This document shows positions 26,901 through 34,855 of a DNA stretch of 64,000 bases, one piece after another. The DNA lies in the NCBI GenBank assembly GCA_904394975.1, contig CAJFNQ010000017.1, positions 123,298 through 187,297 of the forward strand, given 5' to 3'. The notes under the pieces are model-generated. The model searched no databases and was not told where the DNA came from. It was given only the letters and a program-made list of their open reading frames with translations. Made by a program: the position numbers and the translations under genes. Source of the DNA: Metaruminococcus_A gallistercoris (GTDB taxonomy: Bacteria > Bacillota > Clostridia > Oscillospirales > Ruminococcaceae). Positions within the stretch are counted from its first letter, which is position 1; each line of letters opens with the position of its first letter.

Positions 26901-28330
26901 CGGTCCAATACCTTACCGTCTTTAATTTTAACTGCGCCGATTTCTGTTAGGCGTTCAGACTGCACATTTAGTCCTGTTGTTTCAACGTCAAAGGAGATAA
27001 ATTCATCGGTCAGCGCACAGTCTTTTTCTCCGAAAACAGCCGATTTTGTGTCATTTCCCACTGTATCATCGACAAAATACCCTTCTACGCCATAAATTAC
27101 CTTGAACTCGCCGCCTTTCGAACGAATCGAGTCAACCGTATTCATTGCTTCCGGAAAAGCCTGTACAATACCATGATCGGTAATAGCAATCGCTTTATGT
27201 CCCCATTCGTACGCTGTTGTGATCAATTTTTCAGCACTGGTCACCGCATCCATAGACGACATATTGGTATGTAAATGCAGTTCAACCCTTTTTTCTTCCG
27301 AACGATCTTCCCTCTTGGCCTTTTCAACCAGCATAACATCATTCGGCCGTACCACAATATCACGGTCATACTTGTCGTACATGACTTCGCCGCGAAGCAG
27401 CAAAGTAGAACCCTTTTTAATCTTTTCAAAGCTTTCCGCGCTTTTTTTATCGGTAATTACTTTTAAAGCGATTGAACTTGTATAATCAGTGATAGAATAA
27501 CTCAAAATCGCTGTCTTTCCATCACGCGAAAGACGACTGTCGCTTGAAAAAACATCGCCCCAAATAATCACACGGCCGCTTTCCTGAGAAAGATCAGCAA
27601 TGCGGACCGGCGTTCCCTGAAATTTGCGGCCGGTAATCAAAGTAGCATGATTCGTTTTAATGGGAAGATTTTGAAATGAAACCTTTAAGTCAACCGTCTG
27701 CTCCGAATGGCTGGTTTTGGACGAATTTCCTTCACTATATCCAACAGGAACTGTCTGATTAATCGGTTCGGGCGGAACATCCGCATCCATCGGAAAGGGC
27801 GGATTCTCTTCAGGAGGAAGATCTTCCAAAAGCTTTTGATGTTCTTCCAGTGTTTTGGTTACAATCCCGGTAAATTCTACCTCGATTGGAAAGCTAAATT
27901 CTTCCAAAATGATTTTTTTAATTTCCAAATCGGTCTTCGCATTCTGTAAAAGCTGAAGGCCGCCGTTTTTTAGCTCAATTTTTAAGGTGTTTCCGTTATA
28001 TTCAGCGGTAGAATTGTCAAAATATCCATTTACAACACTAACACGCTTCTTAAGCAATGCAACAATTTCCGAAAAATAGTCCGCAGAAAAAAGGTCAGGC
28101 GTATATTTCGGATGGATAGAAAAACTGGAAAGGCCCAATTTTTTTACGATTATCTGTTCATTTTCAAAGATGTCACTTCGTTTGATCAGCGCAGGAAAAA
28201 TGACTTCACAAGACATTGCCGACTGTTTGCGATCAAAGTCAATGCTTAAAACCCTTGCATTTGCAAACGAATCCTTTAATTCTTCCTGTGAAAAACATGT
28301 GCCAAACAGTTCGTTAAATTCCTGCGCCAT
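23951..28330 (-). CDS. polC: DNA polymerase III subunit alpha, PolC type
   Basis: Gram-positive replicative polymerase, 1459 residues. From the N-terminus: a PolC-specific region; an OB-fold (about 225-310, VRIADLSQESGRVIIWGDVF); a PHP domain starting VELHLHTNMSSMDAV, interrupted by a DEDD 3'-5' exonuclease (FISFDVETTGLN, residues about 420-590); then the polymerase core with SRGSVGSSFAATM and the catalytic PDIDLNFSGEYQ; a zinc cluster (CPKCQYSEF and CPQCGTF); and a helix-hairpin-helix end. It ends a long operon of envelope and isoprenoid genes that begins with pyrH. Confidence 0.97.
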   Translation of the reverse strand: MAQEFNELFGTCFSQEELKDSFANARVLSIDFDRKQSAMSCEVIFPALIKRSDIFENEQIIVKKLGLSSFSIHPKYTPDLFSADYFSEIVALLKKRVSVVNGYFDNSTAEYNGNTLKIELKNGGLQLLQNAKTDLEIKKIILEEFSFPIEVEFTGIVTKTLEEHQKLLEDLPPEENPPFPMDADVPPEPINQTVPVGYSEGNSSKTSHSEQTVDLKVSFQNLPIKTNHATLITGRKFQGTPVRIADLSQESGRVIIWGDVFSSDSRLSRDGKTAILSYSITDYTSSIALKVITDKKSAESFEKIKKGSTLLLRGEVMYDKYDRDIVVRPNDVMLVEKAKREDRSEEKRVELHLHTNMSSMDAVTSAEKLITTAYEWGHKAIAITDHGIVQAFPEAMNTVDSIRSKGGEFKVIYGVEGYFVDDTVGNDTKSAVFGEKDCALTDEFISFDVETTGLNVQSERLTEIGAVKIKDGKVLDRFNTFVNPGKPIPGKITDLTGITDAMVSDAPDEKEALKQFYEFCGDDVLIAHNAKFDMSFIQAAAKRSGFPCNYTYIDTVPLCKSLYKIKNHKLNTVAAHLKLGEFNHHRACDDAEMLAKIFFDIANRLQNERGIQNISEIATKSTGEVNFRNLRSYHQIILVRNKTGLKNLYRLVSLGHIKYYYRQPRIPKSELVKWRDGLILGSACEAGELFTAIVDGRPWEELCKIADFYDYLEIQPIQNNLFLIQNGKAADEEQLRDFNRTVVRLGDYLHKPVVATCDVHFQDEGDAIYREILTSIKFKDENQPQLYLRTTDEMLKEFAYLGEEKAREVVITNSNLIADMCDPELRAFPKGTYPPSIEGSEEQLQQICWSKAHEIYGEQLPALVEERLKKELDSIIRNGFAVLYIIAQKLVWKSVEDGYLVGSRGSVGSSFAATMAGISEVNPLPPHYYCPKCQYSEFITDGSVGSGYDLPPKDCPQCGTFMVREGHDIPFETFLGFKGDKSPDIDLNFSGEYQARAHKYTEELFGSDHVFKAGTISTVAEKTAYGFVLKYLEEHGRVVHKAEEARLAAGCTGVKRTTGQHPGGMVVVPADYDVYDFTPVQHPADDFESDITTTHFDFHSLHDTILKLDNLGHDVPTMYKYLEDMTGIKIADVTMSDEKVISLFTSTEALGVTPEEIDSQTGTFALPEMGTPFVRQMLLDSQPKCFSDLLQISGLSHGTDVWLGNAQDLIKNGTCDISEVIGTRDNIMVYLMHKGLEPDMAFKIMEITRKGKATKLLTEEHINAMKEHGVPQWYIDSCMKIKYMFPKAHAAAYVTAAIKLGWYKVYHPLEFYATYFTVRNGDFDAEAAVKGKGLTRMHLDSLKAKGNERSVKEEDMYNILLIINEMLCRGYEFLPVDIYKSKANLYAVEDGKIRLPFSALKGVGASAAAALEEAGKGGTYISVDEIQNRSGASKSVIEMLEQAGALEGIPKSSQMSFFG

Positions 28331-28354
28331 AACAATCTCCTTTTATAACTCAAA

Positions 28355-28383
28355 CAAAGCAGGCCTCCAAAGAAGCCCGCTTG
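28355..28383 (-). terminator. Weak hairpin between ispG and polC
   Basis: On the minus strand CAAGCGGGC and GCCTGCTTTG pair with one bulge around a 9-nt loop. There is only a short T-poor tail, so it may pause or partly terminate transcription rather than end it. Confidence 0.35.
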
Positions 28384-28388
28384 TAGTT

Positions 28389-29438
28389 TTACATTTGTTC
28401 AATTTCATCCAGCAAAGTTTGTTCAATATCGCGCTCGTCTATTTTTTTTATGATTTCCCCTTTTTTAAACAAAACCGCGCAACCATCGCCACCAGCAATG
28501 CCGATATCCGCATCCCGCGCTTCGCCGGGACCATTTACCACGCACCCCATAATAGCTACTTTTAACGGCTTTTTACATCCGGCTAATGCTGTTTCCACTC
28601 GGTTTGCCAAATGAATCAAATCAATTTTCGTTCTTCCGCAGGTTGGGCAAGAAACAAAATTGATTCCTTCGTTGTGTTTTCCAATACTACGTAAAATATC
28701 CTGCGCAGCATATACCTCATGAACCGGGTCGGCCGTTAACGATACGCGAATGGTATCACCAATGCCATCCAGCAAAAGAGAACCAATACCAATTGCCGAT
28801 TTGATCGCGCCCATCCGTTCGGTCCCCGCTTCCGTCACACCAAGATGAAGCGGATACGGACAGCGCTCTGCCAATTTCCGGTACGCAGCAACCGTTGTTG
28901 CAACATCAGAACATTTGACCGAAATCACAATTTGATCGAAGTCATATCGGTTCAACAACGAGACATGATAAAGCGCACTATCAACCAATGCGTCCGGAGT
29001 CGGCGCACCATACTTTGCAAGAATCTCTTTTTCAAGTGACCCCGCGTTCACGCCAATACGAATCGGCACATTAGCATTTGCGCATGCGGTAGCAACCGCC
29101 TTTACCCGATCGTCACTCCCGATATTGCCGGGATTGATCCGCACTTTATCCACACCGGCTTTCACGCACTCTAATGCTAGTTTATAATCAAAATGAATAT
29201 CAGCTACCAACGGAATGGATATTTTCGACTTAATTGCATCCACTAAACGCACGGCTTCCATATCCGGAACCGCAACGCGTACAATTTCACAACCCGCCTG
29301 TTCCAGTGCTATTGCCTGGCTCACATTTCTTTCTACATCATTCGCAGGCACATTAAGCATAGACTGAATATAAATATGCCCATTTCCAAAAGTCAGATCA
29401 TTCAGTTTTACCGGAAGGACTTGCCTTTTACCATCCAT
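28389..29438 (-). CDS. ispG: 4-hydroxy-3-methylbut-2-en-1-yl diphosphate synthase (GcpE)
   Basis: [4Fe-4S] enzyme of the MEP isoprenoid pathway. Cluster motifs CPTCGRTKID and MGCVVNGPGEARDAD are visible, as are VRINPGNIG and GVTEAGT. Either the GTG at 29447 (4-bp overlap with rseP) or the ATG at 29438 could start; the ATG is preferred because GGGTGAG precedes it (349 residues). dxr of the same pathway is two genes upstream. Confidence 0.94.
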   Translation of the reverse strand: MDGKRQVLPVKLNDLTFGNGHIYIQSMLNVPANDVERNVSQAIALEQAGCEIVRVAVPDMEAVRLVDAIKSKISIPLVADIHFDYKLALECVKAGVDKVRINPGNIGSDDRVKAVATACANANVPIRIGVNAGSLEKEILAKYGAPTPDALVDSALYHVSLLNRYDFDQIVISVKCSDVATTVAAYRKLAERCPYPLHLGVTEAGTERMGAIKSAIGIGSLLLDGIGDTIRVSLTADPVHEVYAAQDILRSIGKHNEGINFVSCPTCGRTKIDLIHLANRVETALAGCKKPLKVAIMGCVVNGPGEARDADIGIAGGDGCAVLFKKGEIIKKIDERDIEQTLLDEIEQM

Positions 29439-29443
29439 ACAAC

Positions 29444-30475
29444 TCACCCGTTAAACAATTTAAACACATCATTAAATGATACAAACAGCATTAAAGCCAT
29501 TAACAAACCTAATCCAACCAGATTAATCACAGCTTCATATTTACGATTAAACGGTTTTTTACGAATTCCTTCAAAAATCAGCACAAAAAAGCGCCAGCCA
29601 TCCAACGCTGGGAAAGGAATCAGATTAAATATACCAACATTGATTGAAATAAAAGCTGCAATATTAAGCACAGAAGCAAGCCCCAGACTGATTGTTTGGC
29701 CAATCACCTGTCCTGCCCCAATGGGTCCTGACAGCTCGTTAATTCCTACGTTTCCTGTCAGCATATCAATAAAGGTAACCCAGATGGAACGCCCATAAGA
29801 CAGCGTTTTATTAAACGCCATTTTGATTACAGAGAAAAAATCTTTTTCGATAGCCTGCACCTTAAAGTCAATGTCAATTTGAGGTGTTCCGTCTACCTCT
29901 GTCACATTAAACCGGACATCCTCCAGATGAACTTTTTCTCCATCCCTCAAAACATCAAAATCCGCTATGCCATCCTCGGCACGAAGCAAGGCATAAATAA
30001 TATCGTTATCAACTAAAATACTGGTTCCATTGATGGACAGTATTTCATCGCCTACCTGTAATCCACTTTGATTGCTCACAGCATTGTCATTAAAACGGGC
30101 AATCACATTCGAACCGTTTAACGGAGTCATGCAGACAACAACAACCAAAACAAGAAAACCGAGCAGCAGATTCATAAGAGGGCCGGTAATAATAACCAAC
30201 ATTCTCTGCCAAACCGGCTTATTGCAAAAAGCATTTTTTTCTCCGGAAGCCTCATCTTCCCCTTCCATGCTGACAAAACCGCCGATCGGCAAGGCACGCA
30301 ACGCGTATTTGGTTTCTTTCCCCTGCCATTTTATGAGCGTAGGCCCCATTCCCATTGCGAATTCATTGACCTTCACTTTACAGGCTTTTGCCACCAAAAA
30401 ATGCCCAAGCTCATGAATAAAAATTAAAACGCCAAAAATAAGAATGGTTACTAAAATGGTCACAACAATATTCAA
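29444..30475 (-). CDS. rseP: Site-2 intramembrane zinc protease (RseP/RasP family)
   Basis: M50 family protease that cleaves membrane-bound anti-sigma factors and signal-peptide remnants. The zinc motif is in the first helix (FIHELGHFLVAK). A PDZ domain spans about residues 120-200 (GLQVGDEILSINGT), and the C-terminal NLIPFPALDGWRF supplies the third ligand region. The start is a TTG at 30475 with GGAG 13 nt upstream, so the start is less certain than the product. The uppS-cdsA-dxr-rseP order is the standard bacterial cluster. Confidence 0.94.
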   Translation of the reverse strand: MNIVVTILVTILIFGVLIFIHELGHFLVAKACKVKVNEFAMGMGPTLIKWQGKETKYALRALPIGGFVSMEGEDEASGEKNAFCNKPVWQRMLVIITGPLMNLLLGFLVLVVVVCMTPLNGSNVIARFNDNAVSNQSGLQVGDEILSINGTSILVDNDIIYALLRAEDGIADFDVLRDGEKVHLEDVRFNVTEVDGTPQIDIDFKVQAIEKDFFSVIKMAFNKTLSYGRSIWVTFIDMLTGNVGINELSGPIGAGQVIGQTISLGLASVLNIAAFISINVGIFNLIPFPALDGWRFFVLIFEGIRKKPFNRKYEAVINLVGLGLLMALMLFVSFNDVFKLFNG

Positions 30476-30479
30476 ACGC

Positions 30480-31631
30480 TTAATTCAACTCCTTATAATG
30501 TGACAGAACATACTGTCTTGCGAGATGATCCGCCATATCAATCAGATCAGGCGTAATATTATTATGCTCCAGTTTCAGTTGTAATACGTTACGAACCAGT
30601 TTCCCAATTGTTAAAAAAGATATTTTCCGTTTCAAAAACAATTGAACCGCCTGTTCATTTGCTCCATTTACCAATGTAGGATACAGACCACCTTTTTCCA
30701 AAGCTTCATAGCAAGCCTTTAAACAGACGAAAGTATCCATATCAGGTTTCGCAAAACTCAATGTTCCATAGTCCGTCAACGAAAGAGGCTTTACAGAACA
30801 AGGGACCCGTTTAGGATACGTTAAAGCATATTGTATCGGCAGCTTCATGTTCGGAGTACCAAGCTGCGCAATCACAGAATGGTCACAAAACTCCACTGCC
30901 GAATGGACAACACTTTCACGGTGAACAACAATCTCCACATCGCTTGCCTGGCACCCAAACAGCCAAACCGCTTCAATCAATTCCAAGCCTTTATTCATTA
31001 ATGTAGCGGAATCAACAGTAATTTTGGCACCCATATTCCAATTAGGATGCTTTAGTGTATCCTCCACAGTAACCGAAGCAAGCTCAGGGACGGTTTTTCC
31101 ATAAAAAGGTCCGCCGGACGCCGTAAGAATGATTTTTTGAAGTGCTCCCTTGGGAGCCCCCTGCAAACATTGGAAAATTGCGGAATGTTCACTGTCAACC
31201 GGCAAAATGGAAACACCATGTTTTTTAGCTTCACTCAATACAATTTGCCCACCGGTAACCAGAGTTTCCTTATTGGCAAGCGCAATTTCCTTCCCCGCGG
31301 CAATTGCCGCCAAGGTCGGACGCAGACCAACCATTCCAACAACAGCGTTTAAAACAATCTCGGCGGAAGATAATTCCGCTGTCTGGCACAAGCCTTCCAA
31401 ACCGGTTACAACACGAATTCCCGTTCCAAACAATCTATTTTTTAATTCATCATAATAATCGGCATTAAAAACGCAGACAAGTTCAGGTTTTAACTGTCTT
31501 GCCTGCGCTTCCAGCAAATTAATATTTGAATGAGCTGCCAGACCAGTTACCCGGAACTTATTTTCCTGCGCTACTTCAATGGCTTGGGTGCCAATTGAAC
31601 CGGTAGACCCCAAAATACTAATTGATTTCAT
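30480..31631 (-). CDS. dxr: 1-deoxy-D-xylulose 5-phosphate reductoisomerase
   Basis: Second MEP-pathway enzyme, making MEP with NADPH. It has the N-terminal ISILGSTGSIGTQAIEV, ANKETLVTGG, the metal-binding PVDSEHSAIFQCL, and NMGAKITVDSATLMNKGLE. ATG 31631 (383 residues) is preferred to ATG 31637, which directly abuts AAGGG. Confidence 0.96.
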   Translation of the reverse strand: MKSISILGSTGSIGTQAIEVAQENKFRVTGLAAHSNINLLEAQARQLKPELVCVFNADYYDELKNRLFGTGIRVVTGLEGLCQTAELSSAEIVLNAVVGMVGLRPTLAAIAAGKEIALANKETLVTGGQIVLSEAKKHGVSILPVDSEHSAIFQCLQGAPKGALQKIILTASGGPFYGKTVPELASVTVEDTLKHPNWNMGAKITVDSATLMNKGLELIEAVWLFGCQASDVEIVVHRESVVHSAVEFCDHSVIAQLGTPNMKLPIQYALTYPKRVPCSVKPLSLTDYGTLSFAKPDMDTFVCLKACYEALEKGGLYPTLVNGANEQAVQLFLKRKISFLTIGKLVRNVLQLKLEHNNITPDLIDMADHLARQYVLSHYKELN

Positions 31632-31640
31632 ACTCATCCC

Positions 31641-32480
31641 TTACGATATCAATGTAACGATCGGATAAATGTTAAACACCAGATAAAACAACGGAGCAAC
31701 CAGTAAAATACTGTCAAAGCGGTCTAATACACCGCCGTGTCCTGGTAAAATCGTACCAAAATCCTTAATCATAAACTGCCGTTTCATCAAGGATGCGGTC
31801 AAATCGCCAAAAATGCTAACCACAGCGCCTACCAGCGCCAAAACCGAAAGCCAAATATAATCCACAGCAACCGGTGTGCCGCTGTTTGCCTGAACCGCAC
31901 TATAAATTAACGCCACCAATAGACAACCAACCGGTGCAAAAATAAGCGCGCCAATGCATCCTTCTACAGTTTTTTTAGGACTAATTGTTGGCGCAAAACG
32001 GTGTTTGCCCAAAAAGCGTCCAACAAAATATCCGCCACAATCAGCAAGCCAAGCTGCGGCAAAAACGATCAATATATAGAACAAGCTATGATCCGGATGT
32101 CTGTCACGAATTAAGACTAACGTACTTAATCCAAGCGGAATCAAAAAAGACACCATAAAAGTAAGCCCTAATTGATCCGGCTTAATGTTTTTTCGCAACG
32201 CCATATAGACAATGAGCAAAAGAAGAATGTAACCAAAAAAGCCGTAGCCGATATAGGGTTTAACAACATCCATATTAAAAAATGGAATAGCTGCAGAAAA
32301 AATCATAGCAAGCAGCATCAATATCTTACTTTTGATCTGTTTTGAAGAAGAAAGAAGTTCATAAACCGCCAAAACGGATATTAAAGCAATACCAATATTA
32401 AAAACAATGGTATTCAAAAAGAACAGAATAATCGCGAAAACGGACAGACCAATCACAGCTGAAAAAATGCGCTGTTTCAT
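31641..32480 (-). CDS. cdsA: Phosphatidate cytidylyltransferase
   Basis: Integral membrane enzyme forming CDP-diacylglycerol, the precursor of anionic phospholipids. 279 residues with about eight membrane segments, SPKKTVEGCIGAL, and the CdsA signature region GDLTASLMKRQFMIKDFG followed by LPGHGGVLDRFDS. GGAGG precedes the ATG. Confidence 0.96.
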   Translation of the reverse strand: MKQRIFSAVIGLSVFAIILFFLNTIVFNIGIALISVLAVYELLSSSKQIKSKILMLLAMIFSAAIPFFNMDVVKPYIGYGFFGYILLLLIVYMALRKNIKPDQLGLTFMVSFLIPLGLSTLVLIRDRHPDHSLFYILIVFAAAWLADCGGYFVGRFLGKHRFAPTISPKKTVEGCIGALIFAPVGCLLVALIYSAVQANSGTPVAVDYIWLSVLALVGAVVSIFGDLTASLMKRQFMIKDFGTILPGHGGVLDRFDSILLVAPLFYLVFNIYPIVTLIS

Positions 32481-32498
32481 AAAATCCTCCTACCCGCT

Positions 32499-33212
32499 TT
32501 AAATTCCGCCAAACCGGCGGTTTCGACTCGCATAAATTTCCAAGGCATGATCAATATCACGCTCTGAAAAATCCGGCCACAGAACATCAGTAAAAACAAA
32601 CTCAGCATACGCACACTGCCAAATCAGGAAGTTGGAAAGACGGTATTCACCGCTTGGGCGTATAACAAGATCGACATCCGGCATGCCGGCAGTATACAAA
32701 CAGGAAGAAAACTTTCCTTCATCAATCTCTTCCACGGCTAATTCACCATCGCAGGCTTTTTGCGCAACCGATCGAACAGCATGAAGAATTTCATCCCGTC
32801 CACCATAATTGACCGCAATATTTAAATGCATACCAGTACAGGTGCTGCTTTCCTGCTCCAGTTCCAACATCATGTTTCGCATATCGTCCGAAAAAACCGA
32901 CAAATCACCAAGAAAGCGCACCTGCATATTTAAGCTGCGGTATTTATCGTAATCGCTCAAATATTGCCGCATGAGCTTCATAATGGTATTTACTTCTTTT
33001 TCAGGCCGTTTCCAGTTCTCAGTAGAAAATGCATATGCGGTTAAATACTCTATTCCAATTTTGGAACAATACTCCGCAATTTTCTGAAACGTTCTGGCGC
33101 CAATGCTATGCCCCGCATAACGCGGCATGAAACGCTTTTTAGCCCATCTGCCATTACCATCCATAATAACTCCGATATGCTTTGGCAAATGGTTCTGTAT
33201 TTCAGGGTTCAT
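32499..33212 (-). CDS. uppS: Undecaprenyl diphosphate synthase
   Basis: cis-prenyltransferase that makes the C55 lipid carrier for cell-wall synthesis. Motifs: IGVIMDGNGRWAKKR with the catalytic Asp, AFSTENWKRP, AVNYGGRDEI, and PDVDLVIRPSGEYRLSNF. 237 residues. It uses isoprenoid units made by Dxr and IspG encoded downstream. Confidence 0.97.
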   Translation of the reverse strand: MNPEIQNHLPKHIGVIMDGNGRWAKKRFMPRYAGHSIGARTFQKIAEYCSKIGIEYLTAYAFSTENWKRPEKEVNTIMKLMRQYLSDYDKYRSLNMQVRFLGDLSVFSDDMRNMMLELEQESSTCTGMHLNIAVNYGGRDEILHAVRSVAQKACDGELAVEEIDEGKFSSCLYTAGMPDVDLVIRPSGEYRLSNFLIWQCAYAEFVFTDVLWPDFSERDIDHALEIYASRNRRFGGI

Positions 33213-33235
33213 GTCTTCTCCTTACGACGCAGACG

Positions 33236-33790
33236 TTAGATTTCCATAATTTCTTTTTCTTTCTTTTTGGAAAGAGCATCCACTTCATCACAGTATTTGT
33301 CCGTTAAATTCTGGACTTTCTTTTCGCAATCTTTTAAATCGTCTTCCGTAATCTCGCTGTTTTTCTTCATCGCTTTAAATTTTTCCATTGCGTCACGACG
33401 AATACTGCGAATGGCAACCTTTCCATCCTCTCCGAGTTTATGAATCTGTTTTACGATATCCCGGCGGCGCTCTTCAGTAAGCTGAGGGAATGTGATGCGC
33501 AAAACTTTACCATCATTAGTAGGATTAATGCCCAAATCAGAAGCTTGAATTGCTTTTTCAATTTCTTTTAACATGGACGCATCCCAAGGCTGTACAACCA
33601 AAACGCGTGCTTCGGAAACCGAAATAGCCGCCATCTGATTGATAGGGGTTTCTGCGCCATAATAATCGACTACAATCTTATCTAAAACCGCAGGATTCGC
33701 ACGACCAGCACGAATGGCTTTATAATCAGAGTCCAGTACATTAATGGATTTTTTCATCTTTTCTTCAGCGGTTTTTAAAACGTTCTGCAT
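33236..33790 (-). CDS. frr: Ribosome recycling factor
   Basis: Splits post-termination ribosomes with EF-G. The 184-residue product has the helical-bundle ends (AEEKMKKSINVLDSDYKAIRAGR... and TDKYCDEVDALSKKKEKEI) and the head region RVLVVQPWDASMLKEIEKAI. GGAGG precedes the ATG. It lies after pyrH in the common order. Confidence 0.97.
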   Translation of the reverse strand: MQNVLKTAEEKMKKSINVLDSDYKAIRAGRANPAVLDKIVVDYYGAETPINQMAAISVSEARVLVVQPWDASMLKEIEKAIQASDLGINPTNDGKVLRITFPQLTEERRRDIVKQIHKLGEDGKVAIRSIRRDAMEKFKAMKKNSEITEDDLKDCEKKVQNLTDKYCDEVDALSKKKEKEIMEI

Positions 33791-33814
33791 GATAAAATAC
33801 CTCCAAAATATTGA

Positions 33815-34522
33815 TTATGATTTCACAATTGTACCTACGTCCTCACCCGATACAGCGCGGACAATATTTTCAGGATCGTTCAAATTAAACACGAGGATCG
33901 GAATGTTATTATCGTTACACATAGACGCCGCTGTGCTGTCCATAACCTTCAGGTTCTGTGCGAGCACATCAGAAAATGATAATGTTTTAAACTTTACGGC
34001 ATCATCATATACATTCGGATCTTTATCATACACGCCGTCTACCAGACTGGCTTTTAAAATGATATCCGCTTCGATTTCCGCCGCACGCAATGCAGCAGCA
34101 GTGTCAGTAGAAAAAAACGGGTTTCCTGTACCGCAACCAAAGATAACAATGCGTCCTTTTTGCAAATGACGAACTGCCCGATTGCGGATATACGGCTCTG
34201 CAATCTGCTGCATCGAGATCGCCGTTTGAACACGAACATCTACGCCAAGTTCCTCCAACGCGTCTGCAACCGCCAACGCGTTCATTGTCGTACCCAGCAT
34301 ACCGATATGATCCGCACGAGTCCGATCCATCGCTCCGGAACTTCTGCCGCGCCAGAAATTACCTCCGCCAACAACGATTGCGACTTCAACACCGCTGTCT
34401 TTGACCTTTTTTATATTTTCACAAATTGGAGTAATTGTACTGTAATCCAATCCAAAATGCTTTTCACCAGCAAGTGCTTCACCGCTTAATTTCAGCAAAA
34501 TGCGTTTATACATCGGGTGCAT
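33815..34522 (-). CDS. pyrH: Uridylate kinase
   Basis: Phosphorylates UMP; hexameric amino-acid-kinase fold. Motifs: YKRILLKLSGEALAG, VGGGNFWRG, and DHIGMLGTTMNALA. The frame opens at 34600 and three ATGs lie near the start; 34522 is chosen because GGAGG is 9 nt upstream (235 residues), with 34528 as the alternative. It heads the pyrH-to-polC operon. rpsB-tsf, commonly just upstream, is separated by the PHP-protein gene on the other strand. Confidence 0.95.
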   Translation of the reverse strand: MHPMYKRILLKLSGEALAGEKHFGLDYSTITPICENIKKVKDSGVEVAIVVGGGNFWRGRSSGAMDRTRADHIGMLGTTMNALAVADALEELGVDVRVQTAISMQQIAEPYIRNRAVRHLQKGRIVIFGCGTGNPFFSTDTAAALRAAEIEADIILKASLVDGVYDKDPNVYDDAVKFKTLSFSDVLAQNLKVMDSTAASMCNDNNIPILVFNLNDPENIVRAVSGEDVGTIVKS

Positions 34523-34559
34523 TGCCATATCCCTCCAAAACAATTTTACATTATCTTTT

Positions 34560-34588
34560 ATTTTACATGAAACATACCATTCTGTAAA
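34560..34588 (-). promoter_or_regulatory. Promoter of the pyrH-frr-uppS operon
   Basis: Minus-strand TTTACA (34588-34583), 17-bp spacer, TAAAAT (34565-34560), about 30 nt before the pyrH start. Confidence 0.6.
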
Positions 34589-34600
34589 GCTAAAAAGCAA

Positions 34601-34855
34601 TTTTCCTTATGAATTCTATAATTTTTCATTCTCTTTCTTCCAGTGAATTTAAATTCTTAAATTGATGTTTTCTGTTGCTTTTTAAAAAAGATTTTATATA
34701 CGCATTGATCTCTTATCAAGGGCCTTGAACGCTGTGGCTTTTCATTAAGCTAAAAAATAATTATTTGTTTTAGCGTTCGCAAAGCATTGTAGCACGAGGT
34801 TGTAAAATGAATGCAATTGTTCAGGTTAAGCTTTAACAGAGAGGTGTAATAATTA
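34601..34855. other. Intergenic region between pyrH and the PHP-domain gene
   Basis: AT-rich divergent spacer with no credible ORF. An imperfect palindrome at 34749-34774 (GCTAAAA...TTTTAGC arms) could be a hairpin. No convincing plus-strand promoter is seen; TTGCTT with TATACG near 34675-34702 is the nearest match. AGAGAGGTG lies 9 nt before the ATG at 34856. Confidence 0.4.

Noticed and set aside
23951..28330. PHP domain of PolC as the missing histidinol phosphatase
   Set aside because: It is an integral polymerase domain in a standard PolC layout, not a HisK enzyme.
34749..34774. AT-rich palindrome near the PHP gene as a terminator or operator
   Set aside because: Stem is almost all A-T with no T tract in the right place; too weak to call.
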